64,000 nt of DNA, taken from contig NZ_JADWDC010000003.1 of assembly GCF_020640915.1 (NCBI RefSeq), forward strand, positions 44,121 to 108,120. Direction: 5' to 3'. How positions within the stretch are numbered: the first letter of the stretch is position 1; each line of letters opens with the position of its first letter. Source of the stretch: Waterburya agarophytonicola KI4 (GTDB lineage: Bacteria; Cyanobacteriota; Cyanobacteriia; Cyanobacteriales; Xenococcaceae). Of the stretch, positions 9,881-19,238 are shown in pieces. The notes beneath the pieces are model-generated. The model had not been told where the DNA came from. It ran no database searches and saw only the letters and a list, made by a program, of their open reading frames with translations. Made by a program: the position numbers and the translations under genes.

Positions 9881-10513
9881 TCAATTATTAATTAGATATA
9901 CCAAAACAAATAAAACTAGCCAAATTACATCGACAAAGTGCCAATAAATTTCTGCTGCTTCTACACCAAAGTGGCTACTAGCAGAATAGTGTCCCTCTTC
10001 GCGCGATCGCCATAATACACACAGAATTAATAAAACCCCCGTCAATACGTGCAAACCGTGAAACCCAGTTAAAACATAAAAACAACTGGCTAGCAGGTTA
10101 GTAGTCAAACCAAATTCAGCATGGGAATATTCATAAACCTGACCAGCTAGGAAGACTGCACCCATTGCTGCGGTAATACCAAAATACTTTTGTAAGCCGC
10201 CTACGTCATTTTGTTTAAGAGATTTTTGTCCTTCGTGCATCACAAAGCTACTAGCTACCAGAATTGCTGTGTTAATAATTGGGATTAACAATTCAAATTC
10301 AGGCATCCCTTCTGGAGGCCATACAGGCATGATTGCACGATAAATGAGCAATGCAGCAAAGAAACCAATGAAGGTCATACTATCGGAAATCAGAAAGATG
10401 TATAGTCCTACCATCCGAAAATCGGGGTGTTCGTGGTGTCCGTGTCCCTGTTCGGCTTCTTGTTCTGAAGCAATTGCAATTTGTGATTTGTTATCTACGG
10501 TTGAACCTTGCAT
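9881..10513 (-). CDS. coxC: Cytochrome c oxidase subunit III
   Basis: Membrane subunit of the aa3-type terminal oxidase. The 210-residue protein starts with a soluble, acidic N-terminus with a GHGHHEHPDFR segment, followed by about five membrane helices; LYIFLISDSMTFIGFFAALL and the helix around GFHGLHVLTGVLL are typical of the heme-copper subunit III family. It is the last gene of a coxB-coxA-coxC operon and is followed by an intrinsic terminator. Bacterial subunit III of this length has five rather than seven helices. Confidence 0.95.
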   Translation of the reverse strand: MQGSTVDNKSQIAIASEQEAEQGHGHHEHPDFRMVGLYIFLISDSMTFIGFFAALLIYRAIMPVWPPEGMPEFELLIPIINTAILVASSFVMHEGQKSLKQNDVGGLQKYFGITAAMGAVFLAGQVYEYSHAEFGLTTNLLASCFYVLTGFHGLHVLTGVLLILCVLWRSREEGHYSASSHFGVEAAEIYWHFVDVIWLVLFVLVYLINN

Positions 10514-10597
10514 ATTAAATCAATTCTTTTTTTGATTAATTGGTTTGAATAATTATTCATTGGTAGAGACATTTTATGAAATATCTCTACTTGTTTT

Positions 10598-12286
10598 CTA
10601 TTGACTTTCAGAGGTTACTGCTGCCAACATATCTTCGACATCTTCATCGCCATCAATACTTTCCGTATCAATACCATAATCATATGGTCCTGCCCATAAA
10701 ACAGGTTCTTCTTCAAAGTTTTCGATAATTGGGGGAGAAGCAGTTTGCCATTCTAGAGTTAAAGCACGCCAAGGATTGCGACCAGCTTTTTCTCCTTTGT
10801 ACAAACTCCAAATAATATTGATAATGAAAGGAAAGGTAGATAATGCCAGAATATATGAACCCACAGTACAAACCATATTGAGGAATTGAAACTGAGGATC
10901 GTAAAGGGCAATACGACGATTCATACCCTGCAAGCCTAATTGGTGCATAGGAAGGAAAGTAATATTGAAACCAATAAAGGTCATGACAAAGTGAATTTGT
11001 CCCAAGGTTTCATTGACCATGCGTCCTGTCATCTTCGGAAACCAGTGATAGACGGCAGCAAATAAACCAAATACCGAACCACCAAAAAGGACGTAGTGAA
11101 AGTGAGCCACAATAAAGTAGGTGTCGTGGACGTGGATGTCAAAAGGCACTGATGCCAACATAACCCCACTCAAACCACCAATTAAAAAAGAAGAAAGGAA
11201 ACCAACGGCAAAGATAAAGGCACTGTTGAGGCTTAGTTTTCCGCCCCAAATAGTAGCACACCAGCTAAATACCTTGATTCCTGTCGGCACGGCAATAATC
11301 ATCGTGGTTGCCATGAAGAACATCCGCAACCAGCCAGGAGTACCACTAGAGAACATATGGTGCGCCCAGACAATTAAGCCCAAGAAACTAATTGCCAAAC
11401 TAGAATAGGCGATCGCTCTATAACCAAAGATGGGTTTGCGGGCATGAACGGGTAAAATCTCTGAAATTGCGCCAAAGAATGGCAAAATCATAATGTACAC
11501 CGCTGGATGAGAATAGAACCAGAACATATGCTGGTACACAATCGGATCTCCTCCCCCCGCAGGATTAAAAAATGCCGTTCCTGCAATTAAGTCAAAGGAC
11601 AGTAAAATCAATGCTGCCCCCAATACAGGAGTACCAATAATAATTAATCCTGAAGTAGCCAACATCGACCAGCAAAACAAGGGCATACTATGGATATCCA
11701 TGTCGGGCATCCGCATTAGTAAGATGGTAGTGACAAAGTTAAATGCCCCCAACATCGAAGAAGTACCCAGAATTAAAATACTGAGAATCCAAATTTCTTC
11801 CCCAGATTTACCACTAACCAAACTCAAAGGTGGATAGGAAGTCCAGCCAGCTTGAGGCGCGCCATTAAAGAAGCTACTCATCAGTAAGATCCCACCAGGG
11901 GGAATCATCCAAAAAGCGACCCCATTCAGACGGGGAAACGCCATATCTTCTGCCCCAATCATCAGGGGAATTAGATAATTGGCAAAGGCTGCACCAGCGG
12001 GAATAATCCACAGAAACAACATAATTGTTCCGTGCATGGTCAAAAGCTGATTATAGAATTCTGGTTGAACAAAATCAGGATCGGGTGTGGAAAGTTCGGT
12101 ACGCATGACTTCAGCCAATGCGCCACCAATAAAATAGAAAAAGAAAGCAGTAACTAAGTATTGAATACCAATTACTTTGTGGTCGGTACTAAAGCCAAAG
12201 TATTCGTACCACTTCCTTTGGGGATGTTCGTTTTGCTCTGGTGGTGGTGGTGAAATCGGAGCATTTCTTTCTAGTGTTGTACTCAT
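10598..12286 (-). CDS. coxA: Cytochrome c oxidase subunit I
   Basis: Catalytic subunit that reduces O2 to water and pumps protons. The 562-residue protein has about 12 membrane helices. The binuclear-centre ligands are visible in FYSHPAVYIM (CuB His with the nearby cross-linked Tyr), WAHHMF (CuB His pair) and AHFHYVLFGG (heme a3 and heme a ligands). It lies 84 bases upstream of coxC and 159 bases downstream of coxB on the same strand. The Tyr in HPAVY marks an A-type oxidase rather than a cbb3 enzyme. Confidence 0.98.
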   Translation of the reverse strand: MSTTLERNAPISPPPPEQNEHPQRKWYEYFGFSTDHKVIGIQYLVTAFFFYFIGGALAEVMRTELSTPDPDFVQPEFYNQLLTMHGTIMLFLWIIPAGAAFANYLIPLMIGAEDMAFPRLNGVAFWMIPPGGILLMSSFFNGAPQAGWTSYPPLSLVSGKSGEEIWILSILILGTSSMLGAFNFVTTILLMRMPDMDIHSMPLFCWSMLATSGLIIIGTPVLGAALILLSFDLIAGTAFFNPAGGGDPIVYQHMFWFYSHPAVYIMILPFFGAISEILPVHARKPIFGYRAIAYSSLAISFLGLIVWAHHMFSSGTPGWLRMFFMATTMIIAVPTGIKVFSWCATIWGGKLSLNSAFIFAVGFLSSFLIGGLSGVMLASVPFDIHVHDTYFIVAHFHYVLFGGSVFGLFAAVYHWFPKMTGRMVNETLGQIHFVMTFIGFNITFLPMHQLGLQGMNRRIALYDPQFQFLNMVCTVGSYILALSTFPFIINIIWSLYKGEKAGRNPWRALTLEWQTASPPIIENFEEEPVLWAGPYDYGIDTESIDGDEDVEDMLAAVTSESQ

Positions 12287-12445
12287 TTATTATGCAATCT
12301 AGGGGTCTGATTTATCTGTTTTGAGAGCTATCAGCTATTAGTTATCAGCTATTAGCTTTTTGATCAATTATGTCTGTCTGTAGTAGGTTAAGTAGCAAGC
12401 TACTTTTAATTTTATTTACTACTTAACTACTTAACCAAAGCGATG

Positions 12446-13405
12446 TTATGGTTTCAACTGTGCCAAAGTATCGGCATCTACTCCCATATCTTGAGCATAG
12501 GGTTCTAAAAATTCGGTATCAGAATTAGATACTGGATTCATCGCCACAGACTCACCACTTTCTTTCATGGCAAAAGTATTATCCTGGATCCATTGGGCAT
12601 ATTCTTCTTCAGTCTGGACATAAAGCTGGGTTTTCATTCCGCCATGATATGCCCCGCATAATTCCGCACAAATTACGGGATATTGTCCGACTTGGTTGGC
12701 AGTAAAGACTAAATTAGTTTCTCTGCCAGGAATTACGTCCTGTTTAATCCGAAACTCAGGCAACCAAAAGGCGTGAATTACGTCTCCGGCAGTCATGTTC
12801 AACGCTACGGGACGATTTACAGGTACGTGAATTTCTCCAGAAATTACCCCGCTTTCGGGATAGGTAAATACCCAAGCATATTGAATGCCATTAACCTTTA
12901 TTTCTAAAGGATTTATGCCTTGTTGGGATTCTGGTGAAATACCTAAGCCCAAAGCGATATTTTGTTGGCTGGTATCTAGGGCAACTAACTCAGAATGATG
13001 ATGGGAGTGAGCCATCATTTGAGGGCCAGGATCTCCTGCTGCCATGGGATCTAATCCTCCCATACGGTTATAGATCTCAAAACTATAGATGGAAAGAATA
13101 AAGACTATCACCGTAGGTATAGCAGTCCAAACTATTTCTAAGGGGACATTACCTTCTATGGGAGGCCCATCGGTAGTATCGCCTTTTTGGCGACGAAATT
13201 TGAACAAGGAGTAGACTAAAACCCCTTCTACAAGAAGAAATAGACCCGTAGCAATGGTCATCATAAAGTTAAATAATTCGTCTACTTCTCCCGCATCATT
13301 AGATGCTGCCATGGGAAGTAGTCCATGATTTTGCCCATACCATAAGCTGATTAGGGTCATCGCGACTCCTGCGATGAGAGTGATTATGTTACCAGGAATA
13401 TTCAC
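12446..13405 (-). CDS. coxB: Cytochrome c oxidase subunit II
   Basis: Carries the CuA centre that accepts electrons from a c-type cytochrome or plastocyanin. The 319-residue protein has an N-terminal signal-like helix, a second membrane helix near residues 90-110, then a cupredoxin domain. The CuA motif CAELCGAYHGGM has both Cys, the His and the Met. A His-rich insertion (HSHHH) lies between the membrane part and the cupredoxin fold. First gene of the minus-strand cox operon, divergent from the heme A genes ctaA and ctaB. Confidence 0.97.
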   Translation of the reverse strand: MNIPGNIITLIAGVAMTLISLWYGQNHGLLPMAASNDAGEVDELFNFMMTIATGLFLLVEGVLVYSLFKFRRQKGDTTDGPPIEGNVPLEIVWTAIPTVIVFILSIYSFEIYNRMGGLDPMAAGDPGPQMMAHSHHHSELVALDTSQQNIALGLGISPESQQGINPLEIKVNGIQYAWVFTYPESGVISGEIHVPVNRPVALNMTAGDVIHAFWLPEFRIKQDVIPGRETNLVFTANQVGQYPVICAELCGAYHGGMKTQLYVQTEEEYAQWIQDNTFAMKESGESVAMNPVSNSDTEFLEPYAQDMGVDADTLAQLKP

Positions 13406-13915
13406 GTTGATAAATTGAGGGGTAGTGTTTTCTAAATCAGTGCTAGCTGATTTTGTTTAATTTCTGACTGTTTACAATTTATTGCTTTCTAAGAGGAATT
13501 GTTGATGGTATTAATACTAAAATTTCAGCTACAAAAATATATTTCTGTCTACCTATAAGGGTAGATCGAATTGCCATCAAATAAACAAAGGTCGGGGCAA
13601 ATTAATCACTCTTTACGAAAATTCTTTATATTTTATTTGGGATCTGCCAATCCTATGCCAGAGGCTTAATCCATAAGTTTTATTTTGGCAGATAAATTTA
13701 ATTTTTTCTTTATTAATTTTAAGTTTTATCAGGTAGGTTTGTCACCTAATCTGAAGAATATCTAAAAAGATAAAGCTATTGTAGAAACCTAGTTAGAGTG
13801 ATAGTAGAGAAAACAAAAGAAGAGAAAGGAAAAAATAAGAACTTATATTTTGGAGTTAAAGCGATCGCTTTTGCCTTAGTAAAGTTTTATCTCATTTATC
13901 TTAGTCGAGTGTGCT
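13406..13915. promoter_or_regulatory. Divergent coxB/ctaA control region with a 9-bp inverted repeat
   Basis: The 510 bases between the cox operon and ctaA must hold promoters in both directions. A perfect inverted repeat, ATCTGCCAA at 13642-13650 and TTGGCAGAT at 13685-13693, lies in the middle with a 34-base loop. An open frame from 13798 that overlaps the ctaA start is basic, Lys-rich and not protein-like, and was not called. Confidence 0.45.
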
Positions 13916-14845
13916 ATGACCGAATCTGTTTTTCAATCACCCATTATCAATGGAAAGGAAACATTATCTCAACCTCAAATTTTGATCCGCCGTTTAGTCT
14001 GGAAAATTGCGATCGCAACATTATTATTAATGGCTGTTGGTAGTGCCACCAGGGTAATGAATGCGGGGTTAGCTTGTCCTGATTGGCCGTTGTGTTATGG
14101 TCAACTTGTACCCACCAGACAGATGAATCTCCAGGTGTTTTTAGAGTGGTTTCATCGTTTGGATGCTGCTTTAATTGGGGTCAGTGCGATCGCTTTATCG
14201 GGTTTATCTTGGTGGTATCGCCGAGAATTGCCTTCTTGGCTACCCTGGGCTGCAACCTTTGCTTTATTCCTGATTATTTTTCAAGGAATTTTGGGGGGAC
14301 TTACCGTAACTCAACTATTGCGCTTTGATATTGTTACCGCCCATTTAGGCACGGCATTACTATTTTTTAGCACTTTAATCGCGATCGGGACGGCTTTATT
14401 GCCTTACCAAGGAACAAAAGCAGCAGGAAAATTAAGTTGGCTGGGCTTGAGTGCAGCAGTGCTAGTTTATCTACAAAGTATTTTGGGCGGATTAGTAGGC
14501 TCTCAATGGGCATTGCATCAGTGTTTTGCAGGGTCGCAATTATGTAATGTGATGAACGCTCATATCTTGGGAGTTATTCCCCCAACCGTAGCAGTTATCG
14601 CTGTTATCTGGTGGGCTTGGAAAACACCTGGTTTACATAAATATTTGCGAGTGTTGGCTAACTTGGCAGCAGCTTTAGTAAGTCTACAGATATTACTAGG
14701 AGTTGCTACATTTAAACTGCATCTACAAGTCGAACCTTTGACAGTTACCCATCAAGCAGTAGGAGCAAGTTTATTGGGGGTACTAGTGGGCTTCACCGTA
14801 TTGGCAATACGCGACCGCCAGAGCGATCGCGTAGCAGATAGTTAG
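13916..14845 (+). CDS. ctaA: Heme A synthase (COX15/CtaA family)
   Basis: Oxidises the C8 methyl of heme O to the formyl group of heme A for the aa3 oxidase. The 309-residue protein has about eight membrane helices in two homologous halves. Family signatures seen are GLACPDWPLCYGQ, the His in EWFHRLDAALIG, and in the second half VTAHLG and TVTHQAVGASLLG, giving the heme-ligand histidines. The start at 13916 was chosen because the preceding in-frame sequence is not conserved-looking. It is followed after 82 bases by ctaB on the same strand. Confidence 0.95.
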   Translation: MTESVFQSPIINGKETLSQPQILIRRLVWKIAIATLLLMAVGSATRVMNAGLACPDWPLCYGQLVPTRQMNLQVFLEWFHRLDAALIGVSAIALSGLSWWYRRELPSWLPWAATFALFLIIFQGILGGLTVTQLLRFDIVTAHLGTALLFFSTLIAIGTALLPYQGTKAAGKLSWLGLSAAVLVYLQSILGGLVGSQWALHQCFAGSQLCNVMNAHILGVIPPTVAVIAVIWWAWKTPGLHKYLRVLANLAAALVSLQILLGVATFKLHLQVEPLTVTHQAVGASLLGVLVGFTVLAIRDRQSDRVADS

Positions 14846-14927
14846 AAACAAAACATACTTTGTCCGTACAAAAGCAAGATACTCCACAGCAAACAGAAAT
14901 AGAAGTCAAATTTTAGGAAGAATCATA

Positions 14928-15872
14928 ATGACAGGGACAAGTCTCGCCCGCAGCAATCAAAACTTTTCAGAAGTAATCAAAAGCTACTATCAGCTCACCA
15001 AACCTCGTATAATTCCTTTGTTGTTAATCACTACCGCAGCGTCAATGTGGATCGCTTCTGATGGCAGAGTAAGTCCATTTTTGTTGTTGATTACTTTAGT
15101 CGGGGGTACATTGGCAGCAGCCTCGGCACAGGTATTAAATTGCATCTACGATCGCGATATTGACTATACTATGACACGGACAAGAAAACGTCCCATTCCC
15201 TCTGGTAAAGTCCAACCCCGCCATGCTTTAATTTTTGCCGCTGTATTAGGAATACTATCTTTTTCTTTATTGACGATTTTTGCCAATTTATTGGCTGCAT
15301 TGTTAGCAATGTCTGGCATTATCTTTTATATGCTCATCTATACTCACTGGCTCAAACGCCATACTACCCAAAACATTGTGATTGGTGGTGCTGCGGGTTC
15401 GATTCCTCCTTTAGTCGGTTGGGCTGCGGTGACGGGAGACTTGAGTATTATTCCTTGGCTATTATTTGCTGTAATCTTTCTTTGGACTCCTCCTCATTTC
15501 TGGGCTTTGGCTTTGATGATTAAAGAAGACTATGCCGAAGTCGGTGTCCCCATGTTGCCTGTAGTGGAAGGAGAAGAAGCCACCGTCAAGCAAATTTGGA
15601 TCTATAGCTTGTTAGTAGTTCCCTGTAGTTTGTTGTTGATGTATCCTATTGGTAACTTGACTATTATCTATGGTGCGATCGCAACCTATCTGGGAGCTAA
15701 GTTTCTCTACAAAGCTTGGGAATTAAAAAAAGACCCTACCAGCAATCAATTAGCTCGGGGAATGTTTAAATATTCTATCTTCTACATGATGCTCTTGTGT
15801 GTGGCGATGATTGTAGATACTTTGCCCATTACCCATAGTTTGATGGGGATCATCTTTACCTGTGGTGGATAA
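14928..15872 (+). CDS. ctaB: Protoheme IX farnesyltransferase (heme O synthase)
   Basis: Adds a farnesyl group to heme B to give heme O, the substrate of CtaA. The 314-residue UbiA-type prenyltransferase has the Asp-rich motif NCIYDRDIDYTMTRTRKRP near residues 72-90, a second LKRHTTQNIVIGGAAGSIPP block and about nine membrane helices. It follows ctaA and both face away from the coxBAC operon, so the whole locus makes one oxidase and its heme. Confidence 0.97.
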   Translation: MTGTSLARSNQNFSEVIKSYYQLTKPRIIPLLLITTAASMWIASDGRVSPFLLLITLVGGTLAAASAQVLNCIYDRDIDYTMTRTRKRPIPSGKVQPRHALIFAAVLGILSFSLLTIFANLLAALLAMSGIIFYMLIYTHWLKRHTTQNIVIGGAAGSIPPLVGWAAVTGDLSIIPWLLFAVIFLWTPPHFWALALMIKEDYAEVGVPMLPVVEGEEATVKQIWIYSLLVVPCSLLLMYPIGNLTIIYGAIATYLGAKFLYKAWELKKDPTSNQLARGMFKYSIFYMMLLCVAMIVDTLPITHSLMGIIFTCGG

Positions 15873-15992
15873 CAGATAAGGGGTTGAGAGGCGAACGTGG
15901 TCGAATAATATAAAATCAACTACCGAGATTAAATATTTTCTGCCACGTTATTTTTAGGAGAAAGATGCCAAATAGAATTTTATTGAAGAATT

Positions 15993-17258
15993 TTATTGAA
16001 GATATTTAAAAATCAGATTGAGCAATTTATTACGGTTGAATGGTTTGACAATACTTTCCGTTGCACCAGAACGCTTTAATTTAGATATATTGATTTGTTC
16101 GTATGCCTCGTGAGACAAAACTATTGGAGTTTCTTTGAAAGCACGATGATTGCGCAATAGGGTACATAATTCATAGCCATTGAGATGGGACATACTAATA
16201 TTTAACACAATAAAATCTGGTTCAAACTCAATTAATTCTGAAAAAGCATTGAGAGGATCTTCAATAGTTAAGAGAGAAAACATCTTGCGATCGAGACATT
16301 GGTTGAAATCAATGTGAATAGCTCTATCGTCATCTACATAAGCAACTTTCCAAGTCTTTTCTAAAATATGGACAGTTTGCTTGCTGTGAGAATTCAGCTC
16401 AAAGCCACTGCTATCTTCACCACGCCATTCTGATTTCAAATCAAAGTTTTTCTCTTGGGGTAATGGAGGTAGCTGATCGAATGGTGGCTTAGGATCTCTG
16501 ACAATGATAGTGTTTTCCATCATGGAAGGATAAAGAAGTTTGGCGATCGCCAGTTCATCAAGATCTAGAATTGCGCTGATCTGACGAAAATTCAGTCCTT
16601 TTAAAAGTTTGCAGATTGTTTTATTTTGCTCTACTGTCAAATCTCCAATCTCTTGGGTTTTTTCTGTCAGTAAATATGGACGTTGATAAGAAGACCAAAT
16701 TTTTTCGTTAAAAACTTGCCAAGCTTCAAGTCTTTTTTGGCACTGAGTAATATAGGCATTCAAATTAAATTGACACAATTCCTGAATCTTTTTCTTTCTA
16801 GGAACAAGTCTATATTGACAAGCATCGGGAATGCACAATAAAGATTCAAATACTTCTCTGGTAATTCTTCTGAGTATGGTTAAAGTCTGCTTGGGTTCTA
16901 GATGACCTTGCTCTGTTAGCCAAATAATACTTTGATAATCTGAGGGGAGTTGAGTATACGACCGCAAATCACTATGAAATTGAGCGCGGGGTTGTTTGAT
17001 AACTGAATTATCCAGCTTGGGATTGACATTGCTTAAACGACGTAGATGACGTTCTAGTCTCTCAAAAGGAGCTAGAGAATTAGTTCCATAGACTAATTTT
17101 CCTTGATTAAAATGAATGAAAAAAGTCGTCGAATTATAAATAACTTGCAAACAACTATGTTGTTGAGAATTAGATACTTTATTCAATACATTAACTAATG
17201 TATCGGTCAAAAATGACAAAGGCTCTTGCTCGATATCAGAAGGATGGAGATGATTCAT
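15993..17258 (-). CDS. PatA/PixG-type response regulator with Asn at the phospho-acceptor site
   Basis: A 421-residue cyanobacterial regulator of PatA architecture: an N-terminal domain of about 270 residues (DUF4388/PATAN type) and a C-terminal receiver from about residue 304. The receiver has the acidic cluster DDD at 309-311 and the conserved Lys in VKPF, but the phospho-acceptor strand reads FIVLNISMS, putting Asn353 where Asp is expected; the following MP is MS. Normal phosphorylation is therefore unlikely. Relatives act in phototaxis and heterocyst patterning, usually beside a CheA-type gene; none is adjacent here. The stop codon overlaps a short tandem repeat at 15973-16000. Confidence 0.85.
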   Translation of the reverse strand: MNHLHPSDIEQEPLSFLTDTLVNVLNKVSNSQQHSCLQVIYNSTTFFIHFNQGKLVYGTNSLAPFERLERHLRRLSNVNPKLDNSVIKQPRAQFHSDLRSYTQLPSDYQSIIWLTEQGHLEPKQTLTILRRITREVFESLLCIPDACQYRLVPRKKKIQELCQFNLNAYITQCQKRLEAWQVFNEKIWSSYQRPYLLTEKTQEIGDLTVEQNKTICKLLKGLNFRQISAILDLDELAIAKLLYPSMMENTIIVRDPKPPFDQLPPLPQEKNFDLKSEWRGEDSSGFELNSHSKQTVHILEKTWKVAYVDDDRAIHIDFNQCLDRKMFSLLTIEDPLNAFSELIEFEPDFIVLNISMSHLNGYELCTLLRNHRAFKETPIVLSHEAYEQINISKLKRSGATESIVKPFNRNKLLNLIFKYLQ

Positions 17259-17585
17259 GCACTCTCAAGGCTACTCAGACAGCAACAATCTTAAGATACC
17301 CATTTTTGACTGTCGAATAACATGAGCAAAAAATCCAAATAATTAATCAAATAATTAATAGTTTTCTTGCCAAAAAAAAGTATTCATGCTCCAATAAGTC
17401 AAATACTATCTCGATTAGCTAAAATAGTGTGTGAAGATCCGCAAGTACTAACTGGGGTATCTTTTATGGCATCATTTTATGGCATTATTTTGAAACAAAG
17501 ACTCAGGGATCTCAAATCTCAATAAAATTACTCTATAGATATCAATCTAAGTGCAAGCAGTCGCTTACATTAACCAAACAATAAA
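17259..17585. other. Divergent intergenic region between the PatA-like and PRC-barrel genes
   Basis: The 327 bases hold two promoters by position. A short direct repeat of ATTTTATGGCAT occurs near 17465-17490. I see no ORF or RNA gene. Confidence 0.4.
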
Positions 17586-18548
17586 ATGACAACTGAAAAT
17601 ACACATCTACGTTCTGAATTTATCAACACTCAAGTAATTGCTCGCAATAGTGGCAAAAGATTAGGAGTGGTGAAAGAAGTTTTGGTAGATATAGACCGCA
17701 GAGAAGTAGTAGCTTTGGGTCTTAGGGACAATTTACTTTCAGTTTCTGGCATACCAAAATATATGTATCTTGATAGCATTCGTCAGACTGGAGACGTGAT
17801 TCTAGTAGAAGATGAGACTGTCATTGAAGATATTGAAATTGAAGTTTATAGCAAATTAGTCAATTGTGAAGTTATTACCGAAGCAGGAGAGCCTCTAGGC
17901 AAAGTTAGAGACTTTCAATTTGATGCGGAGAATGGAACTGTTAACTCTATTATAATTGCCTCTTTGGGAATTCCTCAAATACCCGAACAGTTTATCAGTA
18001 CTTACGAGTTATCTATCGAAGAAGTAGTGAGCAGTGGTCCTGGTCGTTTGATTGTTTTTGAAGGTTCGGAAGAACGTATCGAGCAAATTTCTGTAGGACT
18101 ATTAGAACGTTTGGGTATTGGTCGTCCTGTTTGGGAAAGGGACAAGGAAGACTATTATCCTCAAACTATTGATGCGGGAAATCAATTACCAACGGGAACC
18201 CAGATTCGCACTCCCATTTCTACCCCAGTAGATACTAGAGAACCTGTTATGGAAGAAAGATGGGATGAAGATGAGTGGCAAGAACCTCGCACCGCACCGC
18301 CCATGAGACAGCAAGCTGAAGCAATTCCTTATGAAGAGGAGTATGAAGAAAACAACTGGGAAGATGCCGATCCCGAAGTGTATGATTCTCCCGTATATGA
18401 AGCACCTCCTGTCAAAGAATATGAATATGAAGATGTAACAAGTGAAGATGTTTGGGATGATGATATTAAGCCAGAACCCTATAATCCGACCCCAGTAAAC
18501 ATTCCCCAAAAAGAAAAAGCTCCAGAATACGAAGAAGAACCAGGATAA
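17586..18548 (+). CDS. PRC-barrel domain protein with acidic C-terminal tail
   Basis: A 320-residue protein with two PRC-barrel domains, roughly residues 10-85 (QVIARNSGKRLGVVKEVLVD) and 88-175 (GEPLGKVRDFQFD), joined to a tail of about 130 residues very rich in Glu, Asp, Pro and Tyr that is probably disordered. PRC barrels occur in photosynthetic reaction-centre H subunits, RimM and many cyanobacterial proteins of unknown function. It is cytoplasmic, with no signal peptide. The pyrimidine-rich complement of the tail produces a spurious minus-strand ORF. The domain call is firm; the role is unknown. Confidence 0.85.
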   Translation: MTTENTHLRSEFINTQVIARNSGKRLGVVKEVLVDIDRREVVALGLRDNLLSVSGIPKYMYLDSIRQTGDVILVEDETVIEDIEIEVYSKLVNCEVITEAGEPLGKVRDFQFDAENGTVNSIIIASLGIPQIPEQFISTYELSIEEVVSSGPGRLIVFEGSEERIEQISVGLLERLGIGRPVWERDKEDYYPQTIDAGNQLPTGTQIRTPISTPVDTREPVMEERWDEDEWQEPRTAPPMRQQAEAIPYEEEYEENNWEDADPEVYDSPVYEAPPVKEYEYEDVTSEDVWDDDIKPEPYNPTPVNIPQKEKAPEYEEEPG

Positions 18549-18555
18549 ATTAAGA

Positions 18556-18604
18556 AACGAGGAAAGAGGAAATTTTAAACCCTTTAAACCCTCGTTCTTT
18601 TTTT
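18556..18604 (+). terminator. Probable terminator between convergent genes
   Basis: AACGAGG at 18556-18562 pairs with CCTCGTT at 18590-18596, followed by a run of T to 18604. It lies just after the PRC-barrel stop codon and overlaps the end of the convergent NUDIX gene. The loop of 27 bases is long. Confidence 0.45.
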
Positions 18605-19154
18605 ATCTTTTGAGATAGGCTTTTGCCATATAAAAACAAGCGATGGTTTTACCGTCTATGGGTTCTCCACCAAGGATGGCTTGCTCTAATTCCTCTTCGC
18701 TCATTAATATCACTTCAATATCTTCATCTTCGTCTTGTTGGGGTGGTGTTTCTAGTTTCTCTAAGTCTTGAGCCAAAAACCCATAGATATATTCATCAGA
18801 ATAGCCAGGGGCGAGGATAAACTTGCCCATATCCTGCCATTTATTAGCTCTATAACCCGTTTCTTCTTCTATTTCTCGTTTGATAGTCTCAAAAGGCGAT
18901 TCGTTGGCTTCTACAGTACCCGCAGGAAATTCTAATAACCTACCCGCTACAGTAAAGCGATATTGTTTGACTAGAACAAATTTGCCCTCAGCAGTGACAG
19001 GTACGGCTAAAGCCCCCCCTGGATGACGGACGCACTCCCATTCTCCTTCGACACCATTAGGCAAACGAAGCTTGGTTACTTCATAATTAAATTTGCGACC
19101 TTTATAAGCAAGTTTCTGTTCGAGAATTTCTGCTGGTTCGTTTCCTACAGACAT
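18603..19154 (-). CDS. NUDIX hydrolase, ADP-ribose pyrophosphatase type
   Basis: Hydrolyses a nucleoside diphosphate linked to another group, most likely ADP-ribose. The complete NUDIX box, G-x5-E-x7-RE-x-x-EE-x-G, is in GTVEANESPFETIKREIEEE followed by TGY; upstream is RHPGGALAVPV and downstream APGYSDEYIYGF, both typical of the NudF-like subgroup. The frame extends further to 19187, but the first 11 codons (MCNRCHNNKNI) are not family-like, so the ATG at 19154 giving MSVGNEPAEIL is preferred (183 residues). Divergent from the SUI1 gene, with the two starts about 85 bases apart. Confidence 0.9.
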   Translation of the reverse strand: MSVGNEPAEILEQKLAYKGRKFNYEVTKLRLPNGVEGEWECVRHPGGALAVPVTAEGKFVLVKQYRFTVAGRLLEFPAGTVEANESPFETIKREIEEETGYRANKWQDMGKFILAPGYSDEYIYGFLAQDLEKLETPPQQDEDEDIEVILMSEEELEQAILGGEPIDGKTIACFYMAKAYLKR

Positions 19155-19238
19155 GATATTTTTATTGTTATGACATCGATTGCACAAATATCATATCTTG
19201 GCAATGTCTATCTCAGTTGGGAATCAGAGGAATTTAAG

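Noticed and set aside
13798..14043. Plus-strand open frame overlapping the ctaA start
   Set aside because: Lys-rich, non-protein-like start and extensive overlap with ctaA in another frame.
15965..16009. 14-codon ORF with a good TTAGGAGAAAG ribosome-binding site
   Set aside because: The site is good but the ORF is tiny, consists of a short tandem repeat (TTTTATTGAAGAA) and runs into the end of the opposite gene.
18186..18509. Minus-strand frame opposite the PRC-barrel acidic tail
   Set aside because: Its Phe/Ile-rich translation is the complement of Glu/Asp codons; no independent support.
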